Below, in pieces: positions 5,865 through 6,117 of a stretch of 6,117 bases of DNA. A program made the translations under genes and the position numbers. The notes beneath the pieces are model-generated. The model saw nothing but the letters and a program-made list of their open reading frames with translations. It did no database searches and was not told the origin of the DNA. Source of the DNA: Betaproteobacteria bacterium (GTDB lineage Bacteria; Pseudomonadota; Gammaproteobacteria; Burkholderiales; SG8-41); the NCBI GenBank assembly GCA_029883965.1, contig JAOUIN010000144.1:1-6117 (forward strand), given 5' to 3'. Numbering within the stretch: the first letter of the stretch is position 1; every line of letters starts with the position of its first letter.

Positions 5865-5890
5865 TCGTGACTCGTGGCTGCCGGTCACGA
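5865..5890. promoter_or_regulatory. Perfect dyad TCGTGAC-N12-GTCACGA upstream of the His-rich gene
   Basis: Seven-base arms at 5865-5871 and 5884-5890 are separated by 12 bases, with arm centres 19 bases apart, about two helical turns. This spacing suits a dimeric regulator. The dyad lies 30-50 bases upstream of the ribosome binding site, so it could be an operator or a leader-RNA stem. I found no clear -35/-10 pair nearby. Confidence 0.35.
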
Positions 5891-5914
5891 ATGCATGTTA
5901 GGCGCGGGAGGCCG

Positions 5915-5934
5915 CGCACGGTGCGCGCCGTGCG
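5915..5934 (-). terminator. GC hairpin between the unidentified right-edge gene and the His-rich gene
   Basis: CGCACGG (5915-5921) and CCGTGCG (5928-5934) form a perfect 7-base stem with a 6-base loop, 54 bases after the stop codon of the minus-strand gene entering from the right. No U run follows. It may be a weak terminator for that gene or part of the regulatory region of the His-rich gene. Confidence 0.3.
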
Positions 5935-5940
5935 GGGATT

Positions 5941-5986
5941 TTGTAAGCGGATGTTACGGGCAGCGCAGTTGCAAGAAAGAGTTACA
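5941..5986. promoter_or_regulatory. Cluster of GTAA/TTAC-type half-sites
   Basis: TTGTAA (5941-5946) faces TGTTAC (5953-5958), with the inverted core GTAA-N7-TTAC. A further GTTACAA lies at 5981-5987. GTTAC-like half-sites are common in the binding sites of OmpR-type response regulators, so this could control the His-rich gene. The motifs are short and the assignment is speculative. Confidence 0.22.
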
Positions 5987-5988
5987 AC

Positions 5989-6117
5989 TCAGGGCACTAA
6001 GGTGGTCTGGCCCCACAGCCCCAGCGTGTGAATGCGGTCGGCACCGATCATGTCCTGCAGCGTGCGTGACGATACCTGCGGCGTGCCGTTGTGGATGACC
6101 TGCGGCGCACGGCCTCG
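5989..6117 (-). CDS. C-terminal end of an unidentified protein (5' end outside window)
   Basis: The minus-strand frame is open from the right edge to TGA at 5991-5989, giving 42 residues. It contains APQVIHNGTPQVSSRTLQDM and then IGADRIHTLGLWGQTTLVP. About 35 of 42 codons end in G or C, and the residue mix is that of a normal soluble protein, so real coding is likely. I do not recognise the family. The 165-base gap to the next gene with a hairpin suggests the His-rich gene has its own transcript. Confidence 0.6.
   Translation of the reverse strand, partial: RGRAPQVIHNGTPQVSSRTLQDMIGADRIHTLGLWGQTTLVP

Noticed and set aside
5824..5919. 32-codon upstream extension of the His-rich protein's frame
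   Set aside because: The internal ATG at 5823 has a strong AGGAGA site and begins a perfect signal peptide. The extension is Arg/Thr-rich and would bury that signal.

Overview
The window is a GC-rich (roughly 60 %) chromosomal segment of a free-living Gram-negative bacterium. The Sec and lipoprotein signals, the membrane-bound CadC/ToxR-type regulator with TolB-like and TPR parts, and the DUF3455 lipoprotein all point to Proteobacteria, most likely gamma- or beta-proteobacterial. This placement is inferred from gene content; no taxonomic marker gene is present. I see no tRNA, rRNA, CRISPR array, insertion sequence, integrase or phage gene. No stretch over 300 bases lacks a gene. The largest gaps are about 197, 160, 165 and 125 bases.

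Left part (1-2589). The C-terminal half of an Old Yellow Enzyme-type NADH:flavin oxidoreductase enters from the left edge. It ends 12 bases before the stop of a convergent gene for a winged-helix/TM/TolB-like/TPR regulator on the minus strand. That regulator is divergent from the next two genes across a 197-base intergenic region. The region holds a candidate promoter for the regulator and several copies of the hexamer TCGGGA/TCCCGA in inverted arrangement.

Middle part (2590-4193). A secreted cupin protein and a DUF3455 lipoprotein form a likely two-gene operon, both with strong GGGGA-type ribosome binding sites. They are probably the targets of the divergent regulator, giving a regulator-cupin-DUF3455 cell-envelope module. 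Behind them is a tiny ORF with its own GGGGA site that may be the remnant of a third gene. A promoter nested in an inverted repeat follows, then a small membrane-anchored protein that resembles the DUF4359 group.

Right part (4202-6117), all on the minus strand. It carries a DUF993 protein (dihydrodipicolinate synthase-like TIM barrel), a 97-residue exported His/Tyr/Gly-rich protein, and the last 42 residues of a gene entering from the right edge that I could not identify. Hairpins and dyads lie in the gaps between these genes.

The most interesting parts are the divergent regulator/cupin/DUF3455 module with its repeated hexamer, the three-cysteine remnant of an Fe-S motif in the flavin oxidoreductase, and the His-rich exported protein behind a perfect dyad. 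None of these can be called a new system from sequence alone.
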